The notes below the pieces were generated by a model. That model saw only the letters and a list, made by a program, of their open reading frames with translations. It did not search any database and had not been told where the DNA came from. DNA of 8,729 nt, from the NCBI GenBank assembly GCA_025996865.1, contig BNTV01000160.1, forward strand, positions 1 through 8,729. Direction: 5' to 3'. Within the stretch, counting starts at the first letter, position 1. Every line of letters starts with the position of its first letter. This document shows positions 6,310-8,729 of the stretch, piece after piece. The stretch is from Bacteroidia bacterium (GTDB taxonomy: Bacteria > Bacteroidota > Bacteroidia > Bacteroidales > Azobacteroidaceae). A program made the position numbers and the translations under genes.

Positions 6310-7326
6310 ATGAATAGTAAAGAAAGAGTATTGGCGAGGATTAAAAATCAACCGATTGACAGGATTCCCAATTTAAATATCCTGATGTTTTTTGCAGCCA
6401 AAGAAATAGGCGTTTCCTATTCGGAATATTGTCAGGATTACAAAAAATTAGCGCAGGCTAACATCGTTTGTATGCAAAAATACGGCATTGATGCTGTTTC
6501 AACGATTTCCGACCCGATGCGCGAATGTGCCGATATGGGAATGGATGTTATTTTTCCTGCCGATGATGTACCGCATGAAAGAGTGTTGTTGCTTCAGGAT
6601 AAAAGCGACTTGCTGAAAGTAAAACCGGTGGCGGTTGAAAGCGGAAGGCGGATGACCGACCGTGTAAAAGCGACCGAATTACTGAAAAAAGAAGTCGGTA
6701 ACGATTTTCCCATTATCGGTTGGGTTGAAGGTTGTTTCGCCATGTCAGCCGATTTGCGCGGCGTCAATAATTTTCTGATGGATATTTATGAAGACCGCGA
6801 TTTTGTGGTCGATTTACTGGAAATCTGTTTGGAACAGGCTGCCTTGTTTGCCAAAGCGCAGATTGCAGCCGGAGCCGACATCATCGGAGTAGGCGATGCG
6901 ATTGCTTCCGTAGCCGGGCCTTATGCTTATCAGGATTTGGCTTTGGAATACGAAGAAAAATTATTGAAATCCATTCGGGAAGCAGGCGGATTAACCAAAC
7001 TGCATATCTGCGGACAAACCACGCCTTTCCTGGAACTGCTTCCGGTGCAATACTGCGACATTGTGGATATTGACTGGATGGTGGACTTGAAAAAAGCAGC
7101 CGAACTTCACGGCGACGTTACCTGTCTGAACGGCAATTACGATCCGGTGGCTGTCCTTTTGCAGGGAAATGTGCAAAGCATTAAGGACGAAGTGAAGCGA
7201 TGTGTCCGGGAAGGCGGAACAAAACATACCAGTTCCGGCGGATGTGAAGTTCCCAAATTCACACCTCCCGAAAACCTGATGGCTGTTTATGAAGCATTAA
7301 AGGAAATAGCCGCAGATAACAAATAA
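6310..7326 (+). CDS. mtaA: MtaA-like methylcorrinoid methyltransferase (URO-D family, zinc type)
   Basis: This 338-residue protein is of the MtaA/MtbA/CmuA branch of the URO-D family, which moves a methyl group from a methylated corrinoid protein to an acceptor (coenzyme M in methanogens, apparently tetrahydrofolate in acetogens). The zinc motif is complete: His232-x-Cys234 in KLHICGQT and Cys312 in SSGGCEVP. Spacing closely matches the H-x-C...C ligands reported for Methanosarcina MtaA (about 237, 239, 316). The length matches that family and the N-terminus (MNSKERVLARIKNQPIDRIP) is the usual one. The start at 6310 has an A-rich leader with no Shine-Dalgarno. It stands 49 bases before the MtaB-like gene, the arrangement of a methanol methyltransferase system. 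The acceptor is unknown because bacteria generally lack coenzyme M. The symbol rests on the zinc motif and the mtaB neighbour; a paralogue with another substrate is possible. Confidence 0.85.
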   Translation: MNSKERVLARIKNQPIDRIPNLNILMFFAAKEIGVSYSEYCQDYKKLAQANIVCMQKYGIDAVSTISDPMRECADMGMDVIFPADDVPHERVLLLQDKSDLLKVKPVAVESGRRMTDRVKATELLKKEVGNDFPIIGWVEGCFAMSADLRGVNNFLMDIYEDRDFVVDLLEICLEQAALFAKAQIAAGADIIGVGDAIASVAGPYAYQDLALEYEEKLLKSIREAGGLTKLHICGQTTPFLELLPVQYCDIVDIDWMVDLKKAAELHGDVTCLNGNYDPVAVLLQGNVQSIKDEVKRCVREGGTKHTSSGGCEVPKFTPPENLMAVYEALKEIAADNK

Positions 7327-7375
7327 TTTAATAATAAACATATTTTTAGTTTCAAACTATTAATTTAAAATTTTA
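7327..7375 (+). other. A/T-rich spacer between the mtaA- and mtaB-like genes
   Basis: These 49 bases contain no hairpin that I can see. TATTTTTA at 7341-7348 is one base off the Bacteroidota -7 box, but no TTTG lies 19-21 bases upstream, so I read this as a leader within one transcript rather than a separate promoter. Confidence 0.4.
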
Positions 7376-8729
7376 ATGCAGTACAAAAATCTAATTATCA
7401 ACGATCCCGAACAATTAATCTTCGGAAACGCTCCTCATCCGGTAAAAACCCGAAGAGGTTTGGAAATCGGCGGCGGACAGGTATATGCCGAATTAAATTT
7501 CACCCTGCCCATGATGAGCATCAACAACGACACGCTACCCGATGTTTACCGGCATTACAAAGACATTGCCGAAGGTGCACTCCAACGGGCTTTGGAACTC
7601 AATTCCAAAGGCGTAGTATTGGAGCTGGAAACCCTGCTCGAAATGACTAAAACGCCGTCCATCGGAATCGAAGTGGTAAAAATCATGAACGAGATTTGTG
7701 AAGATTATTACCAAAAATACGGCTTAAAATCCGAAATCCGTTTAACGCCGAACGATTTGCGCGAGTTTGAACGTCCCGCCAAACAACGGACATCGGCGCT
7801 GCTTGAACCCATGATGGAATTGTTTGAGAAAGGCGCTTTGGCAGGCGGCGACCTGCTGTCCATTGAAAGCACCGGCGGAAAAGAAGTGTCGGATGATGCC
7901 CTGTTGATGTGCGACATCAAGACCATTACGTTTGCACTCGCCGTACTGGGAGTGCGGGACATGCGTTTCCTGTGGCAGAAAATCAAAGCCATAGCGGACA
8001 AAACCGGCAAAATAGCCGGAGGCGACACCGCCTGCGGGTTTGGCAATACGGCTATGGTATTGGCGGAACAAAGAATGATTCCACGAGTCTTTGCCGCCCT
8101 GGTACGGGTAATTTCTGTTGTTCGTTCCATTGTAGCCATCGAAGAAGGCGCCACCGGTCCCCATAAAGATTGCGGCTACGAAGGCATTTTCATCAAAGCA
8201 ATTGCCGGTATTCCTATTTCTATGGAAGGCAAAACGGCTGCCTGCGCTCATCTCAGCCCTATCGGCAATATCGCTGCTGCGGCAGCCGACTTGTGGAGCA
8301 ACGAATCGGTACAGAACATCAAACTGCTGGCAGGCATGGCGCCGACGGTTTACATGGAACAGTTGGAGTACGATGTACGCCTGATGAACGAAGCCCTGAA
8401 ACAGGGAACAGTACCCACGCATATCCTGCAAAAATTGTTAGTCGATTCCGACATTTACACCGACCCGCAGGCATTAATCCTTGCGCCCGAAAATGTGATA
8501 CGCATTTCCAAAGCCTTGATAAAAGGCGATTCTTATGTGGCAAACGCCCGCAACGGAGCATTGGAAGCCATCGACATCATTGAAGAAGCGCTTGAATCGG
8601 GAAAAATGCAACTTTCCGAATTGGAAACCGGATATTTACCTGTGCTTCGGGAAGAATTAAACAGCATCCCCGACAGCGAAAGCGATTTTATCGAAATGAT
8701 GCTGCCGGTAGTGGATCAAAGCAAATTTA
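7376..8729 (+). CDS. mtaB: Methanol:corrinoid methyltransferase MtaB-like, 3' partial
   Basis: This protein cleaves the C-O bond of methanol (or a related methyl donor) and transfers the methyl group to the cobalt of a corrinoid protein. At 451 codons up to the edge it is nearly full length; Methanosarcina MtaB is about 460 residues. The match is unusually close: Glu164 in SIESTGGKE and Cys220 in GGDTACGFGN fall at exactly the residue numbers of the MtaB zinc ligands Glu164 and Cys220. The third ligand, Cys269 there, probably corresponds to Cys266 in GPHKDCGYEG, with a second conserved Cys at 290 in AACAHLSPIGN. The frame is open to the final base, so the stop and any mtaC lie to the right. 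ATG 7376 was chosen because the family's opening (YKNL, then FGNAPHPVKTRRGLEIGGG) follows it at once; the leader is A/T-rich. A substrate other than methanol cannot be excluded. Confidence 0.93.
   Translation, partial: MQYKNLIINDPEQLIFGNAPHPVKTRRGLEIGGGQVYAELNFTLPMMSINNDTLPDVYRHYKDIAEGALQRALELNSKGVVLELETLLEMTKTPSIGIEVVKIMNEICEDYYQKYGLKSEIRLTPNDLREFERPAKQRTSALLEPMMELFEKGALAGGDLLSIESTGGKEVSDDALLMCDIKTITFALAVLGVRDMRFLWQKIKAIADKTGKIAGGDTACGFGNTAMVLAEQRMIPRVFAALVRVISVVRSIVAIEEGATGPHKDCGYEGIFIKAIAGIPISMEGKTAACAHLSPIGNIAAAAADLWSNESVQNIKLLAGMAPTVYMEQLEYDVRLMNEALKQGTVPTHILQKLLVDSDIYTDPQALILAPENVIRISKALIKGDSYVANARNGALEAIDIIEEALESGKMQLSELETGYLPVLREELNSIPDSESDFIEMMLPVVDQSKF

Noticed and set aside
5544..7378. 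AAATTTTAA repeated at 5544, 6219 and before 7376 as a shared regulatory element
   Set aside because: Very low complexity and in A/T-rich spacers, where such words are expected by chance.
7742..8431. Long open frame on the - strand, and shorter + strand frames at 7909-8583, over the MtaB-like gene
   Set aside because: The + strand frame from 7376 has zinc-ligand residues at the numbers expected for MtaB, so the others are frame shadows.
1..8729. CRISPR array, tRNA, rRNA, riboswitch or insertion sequence
   Set aside because: No regularly spaced repeats, cloverleaf candidates, cobalamin-box riboswitch pattern or transposase were seen; spacers are short. The region upstream of the first gene is outside the window, so a riboswitch there cannot be excluded.

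Overview
The window looks like an anaerobic member of the Bacteroidota, probably Bacteroidales. Three things suggest this: coding starts sit behind A/T-rich leaders with no clear Shine-Dalgarno sequence; a well-formed Bacteroidota-type promoter (TTTG, 19 bases, TATCTTTG) lies at 5599-5629; and the gene content (GH127-like glycosidase, sugar-porter MFS carrier, PemK/MazF module) fits. All eight recognisable genes are on the + strand. No species-level claim is possible from sequence alone.

Left block (1-5545): a closely spaced gene series. It starts with a corrinoid-binding protein cut by the left edge, followed after 5 bases by a stand-alone MetH-type cobalamin reactivation-domain protein. Next comes a GH127-like glycosidase that appears to lack about 130 N-terminal residues and overlaps the preceding gene in another frame. 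A URO-D-fold (corrinoid methyltransferase-like) protein and a 12-helix sugar porter complete the block. The series therefore mixes cobalamin methyl-transfer genes with sugar release and uptake genes.

Middle (5546-6309): an A/T-rich insert carrying a toxin-antitoxin pair with its own promoter, with a weak hairpin/T-run terminator after it.

Right block (6310-8729): an MtaA-like, zinc-type methylcorrinoid methyltransferase followed by an MtaB-like methanol:corrinoid methyltransferase that runs off the right edge with its coding sequence nearly complete. The conserved zinc-ligand residues are visible in both.

Working model (inference): methyl groups, from methanol or from O-methylated plant sugars, are moved by MtaB or the URO-D protein onto a corrinoid protein. 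The MetH-like protein reactivates that corrinoid, and the MtaA-like protein passes the methyl group to an acceptor that is unknown here. The glycosidase and the sugar porter would supply or use the sugar part. The most unusual features are this combination in a Bacteroidota-like context and the apparent deletion scar joining the reactivation gene to the glycosidase gene near 1310-1340.
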